From: Gemmatimonadota bacterium
Lineage (GTDB): Bacteria > Gemmatimonadota > Gemmatimonadetes > Gemmatimonadales > Gemmatimonadaceae
DNA: 52,300 bases
Assembly (NCBI GenBank): GCA_947463135.1
Contig: CANHTA010000005.1
Location: 1-52,300, forward strand
Direction of reading: 5' to 3'
The translations under genes and the position numbers were made by a program. The number at the start of each line of letters is the position of its first letter. Positions within the stretch are counted from its first letter, which is position 1. The notes under the pieces were generated by a model that saw nothing but the letters and a program-made list of their open reading frames with translations, was not told where the DNA came from and searched no databases. This document shows, piece after piece, positions 17,573 to 25,507 of the stretch.

Positions 17573-18529
17573 ATGTTGATCAATCTGGTTCCGGATTTTC
17601 TCGCCGTGCTGGACGCCGACGATCGGGTGTCGGCATACCACGCCTATTTTGAGCGCCACAAGGCGCTGCTCACGGCGTATTGGGACAATTATGTGCTCGA
17701 GCCCTCGGGGCCGCACTTCGAGGAGGTCATCGACTCCACGGTGCGAGCCAACCGTGACGACTTGCATGCGCTGCTGTCGCGCACCGATGTGGTGGCCTTA
17801 GCCCGCAAGGCGGAAGAGAAGGTTCGCACCCTGCTCGATATCGATATGCCCTACGATGTCGTGCTGATGGTTGGGGTGGGAGCGGCGAATGCCGGCGAGC
17901 TGGTGGTCAACGGACGTGGCGTGGCGTTTGTCTGTCTTGAGCATTTTACCGGGGTGCCGAATCCCGACACCCAGGGGCTTGGTCTGGACCCTGAGTTAAT
18001 TCCGCTCTGGCTGGCGCACGAACTCACGCACGTGGTGCGCTACACCTCTCCATCCAGCCGCAGCGACATGCGCGGCTTGGTGGAAGATGCCGGCGGCTAC
18101 TACTCATACTGGGAAACGGGACGCCAGGCCTCGCTGCGTGAGCTGCTGGTGAACGAGGGGCTCGCCGTTCAGGTGTCGCGGGCGGTTAGCCCGGGGCATG
18201 CCACGTGGGAGTACTATGGTTTTGCGCGAAAGCAGTATGCGCGCATGCGCGAGGTTGAGCCGGTGCTTGAGCGTGCCGTTGCCATCGACGGCGACCGGGC
18301 GGCTTTGGGCCTCCGTCTCCGCTATCTCTCGGGTGGCATGAGTGATGAGGCCCGCACCGTGGAGCGCACGGTGCTTCCGGAGCGCGCCGGCTACTTTCTG
18401 GGCGCCCGCATGGTTGAGGCAGCCATTGCCGCCCGTGGATACGCCTGGGCCACGCGGGCCAGTGTGTACGAACTCTCCACGGTGGGCGAACCGGTGATGG
18501 AACGGCCGAGGCTCACGATCGTCGGCTGA
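17573..18529 (+). CDS. Predicted Zn-dependent protease (DUF2268-like)
   Basis: A 318-aa protein with the zinc-protease motif HELTHVVRYTS in LIPLWLAHELTHVVRY, and a downstream glutamate in LLVNEGLAVQVSRA, which gives the third ligand as in gluzincin-type HExxH...E enzymes. The surrounding sequence (VVNGRGVAFVCLEHFTG before the motif) resembles predicted Zn-dependent proteases of the DUF2268/COG5504 kind. There is no signal peptide, so it is probably cytoplasmic. The frame opens at 17516; ATG 17573 was chosen because the preceding 19 residues look non-coding. No Shine-Dalgarno is convincing. Substrate and role are unknown. It is convergent with mnmE across a short tandem repeat. Confidence 0.8.
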   Translation: MLINLVPDFLAVLDADDRVSAYHAYFERHKALLTAYWDNYVLEPSGPHFEEVIDSTVRANRDDLHALLSRTDVVALARKAEEKVRTLLDIDMPYDVVLMVGVGAANAGELVVNGRGVAFVCLEHFTGVPNPDTQGLGLDPELIPLWLAHELTHVVRYTSPSSRSDMRGLVEDAGGYYSYWETGRQASLRELLVNEGLAVQVSRAVSPGHATWEYYGFARKQYARMREVEPVLERAVAIDGDRAALGLRLRYLSGGMSDEARTVERTVLPERAGYFLGARMVEAAIAARGYAWATRASVYELSTVGEPVMERPRLTIVG

Positions 18530-18543
18530 GCGTGGCAGGAGGG

Positions 18544-18589
18544 CCGGTCCAGCCGCCGGCTCATTTCCGGTCCAGGCGCCGGCTCATTT
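18544..18589. repeat. 23-bp tandem duplication at mnmE 3' end
   Basis: Two adjacent 23-bp units (18544-18566 and 18567-18589) differ at one base (CCAGCCG versus CCAGGCG). The second unit includes the mnmE stop codon and the base pairs just before it, so the last part of mnmE has been duplicated downstream. Each unit contains a short GCCGGC palindrome. Confidence 0.85.
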
Positions 18590-19963
18590 GCCGATGCAGA
18601 AGTCCCGGAATACGCGGTCGAGCACGTCCTCGGTATCAATAATCCCGATCAGCTCCGTCAGCGATTCACGCGCGGCGTAGAGATGAACGGCAGCAACCGG
18701 GGCGGGTACAGCCCCCTGTTCCCATACCGTCAGGAATTCAGTGAGCTCGGCGAGCGCCGCCAACAGCCCGGCGCGATGCCGTTCGCGGGTAATGAGAATC
18801 CCGTCACCGGCAGCCCCCGAGGGCATGTGGGCTGAAGCGTCTACCGCCGCCGCGTGATCAATGGCGTCCAACAGCTCCCGCAGCCCCTCGCCCGTCTCAG
18901 CGCTCACAGACACCACGCCATCCTCACCGCTGCCAGGGGCCGGGCCGAGGTCCATCTTGGTGTGCACGCGAAGCACCGTCGCCTGGGTGTGTGCCCCAAT
19001 CGCATGGCACGTCGCCGCGATATCGTCAGGGTGGCTGCCGCAGGCCAGCACAATCCGAGCCTGTCCCAGATAACGGGTACTTACTTCAATACCAAGTCGC
19101 TCGATCTCGTCATCGGTTTCGCGAAGCCCCGCCGTGTCCACAAAGCGAAGCGGTACGGGGGTGCGGTCAAGGACCGCCTCAATGGCGTCCCGCGTGGTAC
19201 CCGGTATGGCGGTGACGAGGGCGCGTGATTCACCCAGCAGCACATTAAACAGCGACGACTTTCCTGCATTGGGAGGGCCGGCAATCACCACCAACACCCC
19301 GTCGCGGAGTAACGATCCCTGAGGGGCCGTATTGATGAGGGCACGCAGTGCCTCACACAGCTGCGCTGCCGCCTCGGTAATCCGCCTCGGGGCGATAGGC
19401 CCATCATCTTCTTCGGGGAAGTCGATATCGTAGGCCAGCAGCGCTTCCAGGTGAATGACCTCGTGGCGCAACGCATTCAGCCGCCGAGAAAGTCCCCCGT
19501 CGAGGTGTACGAGCGCCTGCCGATGCATGGCCGTGGTACGGGCGTTGATGAGATCGGCAACCGCCTCCGCTTGTACCAAGTCCATCCGGCCATTCAACAC
19601 CGCGCGACGCGTAAACTCTCCCGGCGTGGCCAGCCGTGCGCCAGCGGCCACACAGGCGGCCAGCACCAGCGCCGGCACCACCGAGCCACCATGCGTGGAG
19701 ATCTCCACCACCTCCTCGCCGGTATACGAATGCGGTGCCGCAAACCAGACCACCAGCGCATCGTCAAGCCGTTCCCCATGCGGGTGGGTGAGCACAACGC
19801 GCGTGGCGTGGCGCGGGGTGAGGGAGGACGCGCCAAGGGCGCGCACGATGGGAATCGCGCGCGCCCCTGACAACCGAATCAGCGCAATCGCGCCGTGCCC
19901 CGCCGCTGTGGCGAGCGCAACAATGGTGTCGTCGCCACCAGGCAGCTCGGTGGCCGAAACCAC
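18584..19963 (-). CDS. mnmE: tRNA uridine-5-carboxymethylaminomethyl modification GTPase
   Basis: A 459-aa MnmE/TrmE. The N-terminal formyl-THF-binding domain (DDTIVALATAAGHGAIALIRLSG) and the helical domain are followed by a GTPase module: P-loop AGPPNAGKSS near 229-238, switch region IPGTTRD and DTAGLRETDD. The C-terminal FCIGK carries the invariant cysteine. With MnmG it builds the cmnm5 group at wobble U34 of tRNAs. The start is GTG 19963, 4 nt after the yidC stop, so it is translated from the rpmH-rnpA-yidD-yidC-mnmE transcript, the usual bacterial order near the origin. Its 3' end is partly duplicated in a 23-bp tandem repeat. Confidence 0.96.
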   Translation of the reverse strand: MVSATELPGGDDTIVALATAAGHGAIALIRLSGARAIPIVRALGASSLTPRHATRVVLTHPHGERLDDALVVWFAAPHSYTGEEVVEISTHGGSVVPALVLAACVAAGARLATPGEFTRRAVLNGRMDLVQAEAVADLINARTTAMHRQALVHLDGGLSRRLNALRHEVIHLEALLAYDIDFPEEDDGPIAPRRITEAAAQLCEALRALINTAPQGSLLRDGVLVVIAGPPNAGKSSLFNVLLGESRALVTAIPGTTRDAIEAVLDRTPVPLRFVDTAGLRETDDEIERLGIEVSTRYLGQARIVLACGSHPDDIAATCHAIGAHTQATVLRVHTKMDLGPAPGSGEDGVVSVSAETGEGLRELLDAIDHAAAVDASAHMPSGAAGDGILITRERHRAGLLAALAELTEFLTVWEQGAVPAPVAAVHLYAARESLTELIGIIDTEDVLDRVFRDFCIGK

Positions 19964-19967
19964 CTCG

Positions 19968-21671
19968 TTATCCCCGCACCACCGGAGTGGACTTTGAGCG
20001 CTCTTGTGAGATGAGCCACTGTTGCGGTAACGAGGCCAGATTTTGCACGAAGTAGTACAGGTTGAGACCAGAGGCCATGTTCAGGAAGATGATCATCATC
20101 ATGACCGGCATGAGGTACATCGTCATCTTCTGCTGGTCGCTCGCCTTGATGCCCCGCATACCGATCCAGGACAACGCCATGGCGGTGATCGCCACCAGAA
20201 CCGGGATGATGTAAAACGGATCTTTGATGGAGATATCAGGGAACCACAGGAACGACACGCCGCGGAACTCGATGGTGTTCTGAAACACAAAGAACAGCGC
20301 GAAGAACACCGGCAACGGGATCAACATCGGCACGCAGCCGGAGAGCGAGCTGAAGGGCGACATGCCGTGTTCTTTGTACACCCGCATCATTTCCGACTGC
20401 AACTTCGCTTGATCGCCCTTGTACTTGGTCTGGATTTCCTGCAAATACGGCGAGATCCGCTGCATCTGCGTGGAGCTGCGCATGGCCTTCTGATTCAGCG
20501 GCCACAGGATGATGCGCACCGCGACACCGAAGAGCACAAGAATCCAGCCGTACGACAACCCCAGCGTGCTCTTCATCCAGAGCAACAGGCGGATCACCAT
20601 GGTGGCAAACGGCTGCACAACGCCCTGCAGCCACCCGCCATACGGGTTGGACGTTTCAAACGATCGGCCAATGGCCACCAGCCGTTTGAACTCCTGCGGA
20701 CCGGCATACACCTCAAAGGCAACGGATCCCGCGTTGAGCGACGCCACAATGGTGGCTTCGCTGCGCGTGGCCGCCTTCGCGACCCGGGTTCCGCCGGTGA
20801 AGTTCACTTCGGCAAAGCCCGCCGTGCCCGTGGGGGCGAGAACGCCCAACAGGAAATACTTGTTTTTGGCCACCGCCCAGCTGATGGGACCGGGCTCAAT
20901 GCGACGCTCACCCGGGTCGAGTGAACTGAAAGTGACACCATTCGCGCTTTGCTTATCCAGCTTGTAGGCATAGGCCAGATGCGACTGATCCTCACTGGTG
21001 TCCGCTTCCGACGACCGGAAGCCCGGCGGCATATCAATGAGAAGGAAGCTGTTGGCGGGGGCCCCCTCCACCGTGGCCGTCACGTTCACGCGGTAGCTAT
21101 CCGGCAAGAACGCGTAGGCGATGGATATGGCGCGGGCACCAACGGTGGCGCTATACAGGACGACCTCACGGCCGTTCTCTTCGGTGCGCGTCGCCGTAAA
21201 GGTGTGCGCATTCAAGGCTACCGTATCGCCTGGTGTCACGAGCCGGAAGCTGAGCAACCGATCACCGGCGGAGGCTAATTCCACGGGGTCGCCCTTGGTG
21301 CGCCCTTTATTGGAGAGCGCCACATACTGCTGCATTTGGGCGCCAATGAGCGCCGCGCCGCGGTTGGTGGTGCGGAAGAGCGCCTCGCGGGTGGTGATAA
21401 CCGCCGTATCAACCGGTACCACCGCCTCTGGTGGGGTGCCGATCATGGCACCGGGGGCAGCGCCCATGCCGGGCTGAACCAGGCCGGAGCCGGCGGTTAC
21501 CGCGGCGGCGGGGGTATCGGGGAGCGCGGCCACAGCATCGGTGCGGCGCAGGGTGTCTGTTCCAGCCGTGGTGCGACCCGGTGCCGGAACGGGCGCAGGG
21601 AAGAGAATCGGCGTCAGAATCAAGACCGCCGCCATCAGGACGACGGCGAGGGCGATGCGGCGTGGTTCCAT
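19968..21671 (-). CDS. yidC: Membrane protein insertase YidC
   Basis: A 567-aa YidC of the Gram-negative type. Residues 4-24 are the N-terminal transmembrane helix. The large periplasmic P1 domain follows (ALFRTTNRGAALIGAQMQQY, ISWAVAKNKYFLLGVLAP), then the conserved five-helix insertase core with LYGWILVLFGVAVRIILWPLN-like helix 2, the cytoplasmic coiled hairpin MRSSTQMQRISPYLQEIQTKYKGD and GCVPMLIPLPVFFALF. It inserts and folds inner-membrane proteins with or without Sec. A proline/alanine-rich linker separates helix 1 from P1. ATG 21671 starts the first helix; the longer open frame to 21872 overlaps yidD and is rejected. The presence of P1 supports a diderm envelope. Confidence 0.96.
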   Translation of the reverse strand: MEPRRIALAVVLMAAVLILTPILFPAPVPAPGRTTAGTDTLRRTDAVAALPDTPAAAVTAGSGLVQPGMGAAPGAMIGTPPEAVVPVDTAVITTREALFRTTNRGAALIGAQMQQYVALSNKGRTKGDPVELASAGDRLLSFRLVTPGDTVALNAHTFTATRTEENGREVVLYSATVGARAISIAYAFLPDSYRVNVTATVEGAPANSFLLIDMPPGFRSSEADTSEDQSHLAYAYKLDKQSANGVTFSSLDPGERRIEPGPISWAVAKNKYFLLGVLAPTGTAGFAEVNFTGGTRVAKAATRSEATIVASLNAGSVAFEVYAGPQEFKRLVAIGRSFETSNPYGGWLQGVVQPFATMVIRLLLWMKSTLGLSYGWILVLFGVAVRIILWPLNQKAMRSSTQMQRISPYLQEIQTKYKGDQAKLQSEMMRVYKEHGMSPFSSLSGCVPMLIPLPVFFALFFVFQNTIEFRGVSFLWFPDISIKDPFYIIPVLVAITAMALSWIGMRGIKASDQQKMTMYLMPVMMMIIFLNMASGLNLYYFVQNLASLPQQWLISQERSKSTPVVRG

Positions 21672-21690
21672 GGTTTGTCTAAGAGAGCGC

Positions 21691-21903
21691 TCAGGGCACC
21701 GGATCAAATCCGCCGGGCCGGAAGGGATGACACCGCCCAATCCGGCGCAGCGCCATCCATCCTCCTCGTATGGCACCGTGGCGCTCGAGCGCCTCGATGG
21801 CATAGGCAGAACAGGAAGGATAATAACGGCAGGCGCCCCCGAAGAGGGGCGACAGCGTAAGCTGGTAGCCACGCACGAGCAGAATGCACAGCGTCGCGAT
21901 CAC
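21691..21903 (-). CDS. yidD: Membrane protein insertion efficiency factor YidD
   Basis: A 70-aa YidD. The body [36 protein letters not shown] and the ending [19 protein letters not shown] contain the three conserved cysteines and the C-terminal HP..GGxDPVP motif. It helps YidC-dependent insertion at the inner membrane. The start is GTG 21903, 16 nt after the rnpA stop; a longer frame to 22053 lies inside rnpA and is a shadow. It is followed by yidC after 19 nt, preserving the canonical order. Confidence 0.93.
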   Translation of the reverse strand: MIATLCILLVRGYQLTLSPLFGGACRYYPSCSAYAIEALERHGAIRGGWMALRRIGRCHPFRPGGFDPVP

Positions 21904-21919
21904 GGCAGGCTCGTGGGAA

Positions 21920-22168
21920 TCACCGGGCCAGTTTGCGCAGGGCGTGGAACAGTTCGTCGCGCAACACATCGAAGGGGCGATCGTAGGCAACGGGCAACAC
22001 CCGGACGACCAGATCGATGGGGGCAAGCTCAGGGAGTACCGCCACCCGGACAATCTCCCGAAGGCGTCGTTTGAGTCGGTTGCGATCGACGCCCGAGTGT
22101 TTGTACTTGGGAATCACGAAACCGACGCGGGGAAACGCATGAAGGGAAGCCATGGCGCGCACGTCCAA
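21920..22168 (-). CDS. rnpA: RNase P protein component, start codon unclear
   Basis: The RNase P protein binds the rnpB RNA and helps recognise the 5' leader of precursor tRNA. The RNR motif region [16 protein letters not shown] and [14 protein letters not shown] are diagnostic. The longest form with a permitted start is the TTG at 22168 (82 aa), given here. However, the same frame continues upstream with clear RnpA homology: RLTRGSDLERVRHEGKRVRT matches the usual N-terminal helix, reaching at least 22234. Between the in-frame stop (22295-22297) and 22168 there is no ATG, GTG, TTG or CTG. The true product therefore needs a noncanonical start, a frameshift from rpmH or an overlapping frame, or a correction of the sequence. 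It lies between rpmH and yidD in the classical operon. Confidence 0.85.
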   Translation of the reverse strand: MDVRAMASLHAFPRVGFVIPKYKHSGVDRNRLKRRLREIVRVAVLPELAPIDLVVRVLPVAYDRPFDVLRDELFHALRKLAR

Positions 22169-22259
22169 CGAGGCCGTGCGTACTCGCTTCCCTTCGTGTC
22201 GAACCCGCTCGAGATCGGACCCGCGCGTGAGACGTTGCGCGCGCGGGAACGACCGGGAC

Positions 22260-22424
22260 TCAGGCGCCGGCGTACTTCGACGGGATCTGGACGGTCAACA
22301 CCTTGCGTCCCTTGCGACGACGACGGGCGAGAACCTCGCGGCCCCACTTCGTCTCCATACGTGCACGGAAACCGTGCTTGCGGACTCGCTTGGTGTTGCG
22401 CGGACGATATGTGGGCTTGCCCAT
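22260..22424 (-). CDS. rpmH: 50S ribosomal protein L34
   Basis: A 54-aa L34. It begins [20 protein letters not shown] and continues with [20 protein letters not shown], the standard basic L34 fold, then [13 protein letters not shown], a C-terminal extension of about eight residues beyond the usual 44-46 aa. It belongs to the large ribosomal subunit, near the exit-tunnel side. The start ATG 22424 is certain from the family N-terminus. The stop at 22260 lies inside the coding extent of the rnpA frame homology (at or just past its N-terminus), so the two genes abut or overlap. It is divergent from dnaA, as in most bacteria. Confidence 0.96.
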   Translation of the reverse strand: MGKPTYRPRNTKRVRKHGFRARMETKWGREVLARRRRKGRKVLTVQIPSKYAGA

Positions 22425-22473
22425 AAGAAGACTCGAGAAAACGCGGAGTGAAACGACGCTGACCTAGCCTTGC

Positions 22474-22503
22474 AAAGTACGTCCAGTACTGGGGTGAGGT
22501 CAA
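22474..22503 (-). promoter_or_regulatory. Putative sigma70 promoter of rpmH operon
   Basis: In the minus direction TTGACC (22503-22498) and TACTTT (22479-22474) are separated by 18 bp and lie about 50 bp before the rpmH start. It is the best -35/-10 match in the interval. The spacer contains an AGTAC/GTACT inverted repeat. Confidence 0.5.
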
Positions 22504-22609
22504 GGCCGCCAAGTAAGGCCGCGACAACGATTTGCCCATAAACACGCAACCGCGTCGGCCACTTGCTTGCGCTCACGAATGGCGCCGTTTTGTCACGTCG
22601 ATGATACGA

Positions 22610-22637
22610 TTGACTTATCCACACGGCGGCATAACCT
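22610..22637 (+). promoter_or_regulatory. Putative dnaA promoter overlapping a DnaA box
   Basis: TTGACT (22610-22615) and TAACCT (22632-22637) with a 16-bp spacer form a plausible sigma70 promoter 70 bp upstream of the dnaA start. A perfect DnaA box TTATCCACA (22615-22623) overlaps the -35 end and spacer, so DnaA binding would compete with RNA polymerase. Autorepression of dnaA is inferred from this arrangement. Confidence 0.6.
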
Positions 22638-22709
22638 TCGCCCCCCTTGGTCTTGTGCCCGCTCACCGTGTGGCCGCCGCCGATGCGGCCAACCTCCGAC
22701 TTGGTATCC

Positions 22710-24128
22710 ATGTCCCTTACGCCTGCCGAAACCTGGGATCGTCTGCGCCAACGCGCACGCCAGGTGATCCCGGAGCAGACCTATCGGACGTGGCTTGAGC
22801 CCACCGACGCCTTGGCCATCGAGGGCAGCACCCTCCTGATCGGTGCCCCCGATCAGTTTTCGGCCGATTGGAACGAGTCCAAACATGCCGATCTGCTAAG
22901 CAGTTTTTCCGCCGTCGCGCTGGGCCACCCCATGCGGGTGCGCTTCAAGGTGGCCGAAGAGCGGATCGGCCGCGTGCAGATGGACATGTTCGTGCAGCCA
23001 CCGGCCAACCCCGTTGTTGCGCCACCAACCGCACACCAACAACGCTTATCAGCGCCACTCAACCCGCGCTATACCTTCGATCAGTTCGTCATCGGCAAGT
23101 CCAATGATGTCGCCGCCGCCGCCGCCCAGGCCGCGGCCCAAGCCCCCGGCAAGGTCTACAACCCCCTCTTCATCTACGGGGACACCGGGCTTGGCAAAAC
23201 ACACCTCATGCAGGGCATCGCCCACGAACTGCTCAAGCGCACCCCCACGCTCCGGCTCGCCTTCGTTGGCACCGAGCAGTTTACCAATGAATTCGTCCAC
23301 GCCATTCAAACCGGCCAAATGGGGGAATTCCGCCGGCGGTTCCGCGAAATCGACCTCCTCCTCGTGGACGATGTGCAGTTCCTGAAAGGGAAAGAATCCA
23401 CACAGGAAGAGTTCTTCCACACCTTCAACGCCATCTACGAGGCCGGACGGCAGATCGTCCTCACCTCCGACCGGCCCCCCAAGGAAATCCCCGGACTCGA
23501 AGCCCGACTCGTCTCCCGCTTCGAATGGGGCATGGTGGCCAATGTCGATGCGCCCGACCTCGAACACCGCATCGCGATCCTCCGCAAAAAAGCCAGCCTC
23601 GACCATCTCGAACTTACCATTCCCGATGAGGTCATCGAGTTCATTGCGCAACATGTCAAATCGTCGGTGCGCGAACTGGAAGGCTCCATTATCAAGCTGC
23701 TGGCCTACGCCTCCCTGAAGCACCGCGACATCTCTATTGAGCTGGCCCGCGAAGCACTCCGGGACAAACTGAAAAGCGCCACCACCTCGGATTTCCCGGA
23801 AATCCCCCCCACATCCATTACCGTCGCCACCATTCAACAGGTGGTCTCCCGCGAGTGGGGCGTTACCCCCGACGGGCTCCGCTCCAAAACGCGCACCAAG
23901 CAACTCACCACCCCGCGCCAGGTGGCGATGTACCTCTGTCGCGAGCTGCTCGCCCTCCAATTGGTCGAGATCGGCAGTGCCTTCGGCGGACGTGATCATT
24001 CCACCGTCATCCATTCCCTCGATCGGGTGGCCGAAGACATGGGGCAGGAACCGGGTTTTGCCGACCGGGTTCTTAAGGTTCGCGGGATGTTGGAAACACT
24101 CCGATCCACTGGACAACTGGGCTCCTGA
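22710..24128 (+). CDS. dnaA: Chromosomal replication initiator DnaA
   Basis: A 472-aa DnaA. Domain I (ETWDRLRQRARQVIPEQTYRTWL) is followed by a short proline-rich domain II. The AAA+ domain has Walker A GDTGLGKT near 157-164, Walker B LLLVDDVQFL, and sensor motifs. The C-terminal DNA-binding domain has GGRDHSTVIHSL near 424-436, which reads the DnaA box. It melts the origin and loads the helicase. ATG 22710 was chosen over the open frame from 22647 because domain I begins there. The gene is flanked by DnaA-box-like sites and followed by dnaN after 230 bp. Confidence 0.97.
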   Translation: MSLTPAETWDRLRQRARQVIPEQTYRTWLEPTDALAIEGSTLLIGAPDQFSADWNESKHADLLSSFSAVALGHPMRVRFKVAEERIGRVQMDMFVQPPANPVVAPPTAHQQRLSAPLNPRYTFDQFVIGKSNDVAAAAAQAAAQAPGKVYNPLFIYGDTGLGKTHLMQGIAHELLKRTPTLRLAFVGTEQFTNEFVHAIQTGQMGEFRRRFREIDLLLVDDVQFLKGKESTQEEFFHTFNAIYEAGRQIVLTSDRPPKEIPGLEARLVSRFEWGMVANVDAPDLEHRIAILRKKASLDHLELTIPDEVIEFIAQHVKSSVRELEGSIIKLLAYASLKHRDISIELAREALRDKLKSATTSDFPEIPPTSITVATIQQVVSREWGVTPDGLRSKTRTKQLTTPRQVAMYLCRELLALQLVEIGSAFGGRDHSTVIHSLDRVAEDMGQEPGFADRVLKVRGMLETLRSTGQLGS

Positions 24129-24358
24129 TCCCCAGTCATCCACAGTCACTCCACACGGCATCCCCCTCCGGATCCCCCCGATGTGCAGGAATGCGGAGAA
24201 AAGACACCTCTCGACAGCGAATGCACATCAGATAGCATGGCGGAAGTGCTTTCCCAGATGTAGCTTACGGCGTTTATAAACAAGTCCACACGCTCTGCCG
24301 CTACTACCAGTTTTCTCTCTATCACTCCTTTTCACCGCAGTCCTTCCACACTCCGAGC
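24129..24358. other. Putative replication origin region (dnaA-dnaN gap)
   Basis: This 230-bp gap has four TCCACA cores in one orientation: 24139-24144 (in TCATCCACA, one mismatch from the DnaA box), 24150-24155, 24285-24290 and 24345-24350. The stretch around 24272-24335, with TTTATAAAC and pyrimidine-rich TTTTCTCTCTATCACTCC, is the most AT-rich part of the locus and could be the unwinding element. With the box near the dnaA promoter it makes an oriC candidate. Strand-skew data would be needed to confirm. Confidence 0.5.
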
Positions 24359-25471
24359 ATGCGCTTCACGATCTCGCGCGAGAAACTCCAAGAAGGACTC
24401 GCGGCCGTCACCGCCGCCGTACCGGCTAAAACCACCCTGCCGGTGCTGTCAAACCTGTTGGTTGAAACCACCGAGCGGGGTATCCGCTTTTCAGCCACCG
24501 ACCTCGATATCGCCGTTAGCACAGAAGTCAGCGCCGATGTCGAAAGCGCGGGGGCCATTACCATTCCCGCCAAGAAGCTCAGCGAGATTGCCCGCGAACT
24601 GCCACCCTCCCCGGTGAAAGTCTCCGCCAGCGGTGAGCAACGCGTCACCATTGAGTGCGGACGCTCCAAGTTCAAACTCCTTGGACTCCCACGCGACGAG
24701 TTCCCCACCTTCCCAAGCGTACGCTTTCAGGATTCCTGGCGGGTGAAGTCGGGCGAACTGCACAAGCTTATTTCACATGTCGCTTTCGCCGTGAGCACCG
24801 AGGAGTCACGTCCCATTCTCAATGGCGTGCTCTGGGAGCTCCGCGAAGACCGCATGCGCATGGTTGCCACCAACGGGCATCGTTTGTCCAAAATGGAACT
24901 CCCGGTGGCATCAAGCAGCGCGCCACCGGGCGATCTCATTGTGCCACCCAAAGCACTCGAACAGATCAAACGGTTGTTCCCGGCAGAAGAAGAGCTGGAA
25001 ATCGCCCGTGGTGATAATCACCTGGGCTTCCGGTCGCCCTTCACGTCGGTGTTCACGCGGTTGGTTGAAGGACCCTATCCCAACTACGAACAGGTCATTC
25101 CCAAAGACAACGATCGGTTCTGCCTCTGCGATAAAGCTGCGCTCACCAGCGCGCTCAAGCGGATGAGCGTGATCGCGTCTGATCAAACACATCGCATTAA
25201 GATGTCGTTCAACACCGGGATGCTGAAGTTCAGCGTGACCACGCCGGATTTAGGTGAAGCATCCGATGAATTGCCGGTGAATTACAACGGCGACCAGCTC
25301 GATATCGGATTCAACGCCACCTACTTGCTGGAAATCCTGCGCTACATGCCCACCGAGCAGGTTCGTCTCACCTTCAAAGCGCCGGAACGTGCCGCCACGA
25401 TTGAACCGGAAGGGTGGGATGATGATGCCAAGTATCTCTGCCTGGTGATGCCGCTGCGCTTAATGGATTAA
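24359..25471 (+). CDS. dnaN: DNA polymerase III beta subunit (sliding clamp)
   Basis: A 370-aa clamp with the three-domain beta fold: domain I MRFTISREKLQEGLAAVTA, domain II around GRSKFKLLGLPRDEFPTFP and SGELHKLISHVAFAVSTEE with the conserved RPILNGV, and domain III ending YLVMPLR-like (LCLVMPLRLMD), which binds the clamp-binding motif of partners. It encircles DNA as a dimer and gives processivity to the replicative polymerase and other factors. It follows dnaA in the standard order. ATG 24359 is the family start. A GC-rich hairpin follows the stop. Confidence 0.97.
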   Translation: MRFTISREKLQEGLAAVTAAVPAKTTLPVLSNLLVETTERGIRFSATDLDIAVSTEVSADVESAGAITIPAKKLSEIARELPPSPVKVSASGEQRVTIECGRSKFKLLGLPRDEFPTFPSVRFQDSWRVKSGELHKLISHVAFAVSTEESRPILNGVLWELREDRMRMVATNGHRLSKMELPVASSSAPPGDLIVPPKALEQIKRLFPAEEELEIARGDNHLGFRSPFTSVFTRLVEGPYPNYEQVIPKDNDRFCLCDKAALTSALKRMSVIASDQTHRIKMSFNTGMLKFSVTTPDLGEASDELPVNYNGDQLDIGFNATYLLEILRYMPTEQVRLTFKAPERAATIEPEGWDDDAKYLCLVMPLRLMD

Positions 25472-25473
25472 GC

Positions 25474-25495
25474 CGCGGCGCGGGATATCGCCGCG
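25474..25495 (+). terminator. Terminator hairpin after dnaN
   Basis: CGCGGCG (25474-25480) and CGCCGCG (25489-25495) pair across an 8-nt loop right after the dnaN stop, followed by the T-rich CGCGTTCTTCTGTT. The T-run is interrupted, so it is a weak intrinsic terminator. It separates dnaN from the convergent lipoprotein gene. Confidence 0.6.
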
Positions 25496-25507
25496 CGCGT
25501 TCTTCTG

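Noticed and set aside
22114..22545. 143-aa minus frame open across the whole of rpmH
   Set aside because: It lies in another frame over rpmH and the rnpA N-terminus and shows no protein-like features. It is kept only as part of the rnpA start puzzle.
23049..24161. 370-aa minus frame opposite dnaA
   Set aside because: Low-complexity antisense shadow of dnaA.
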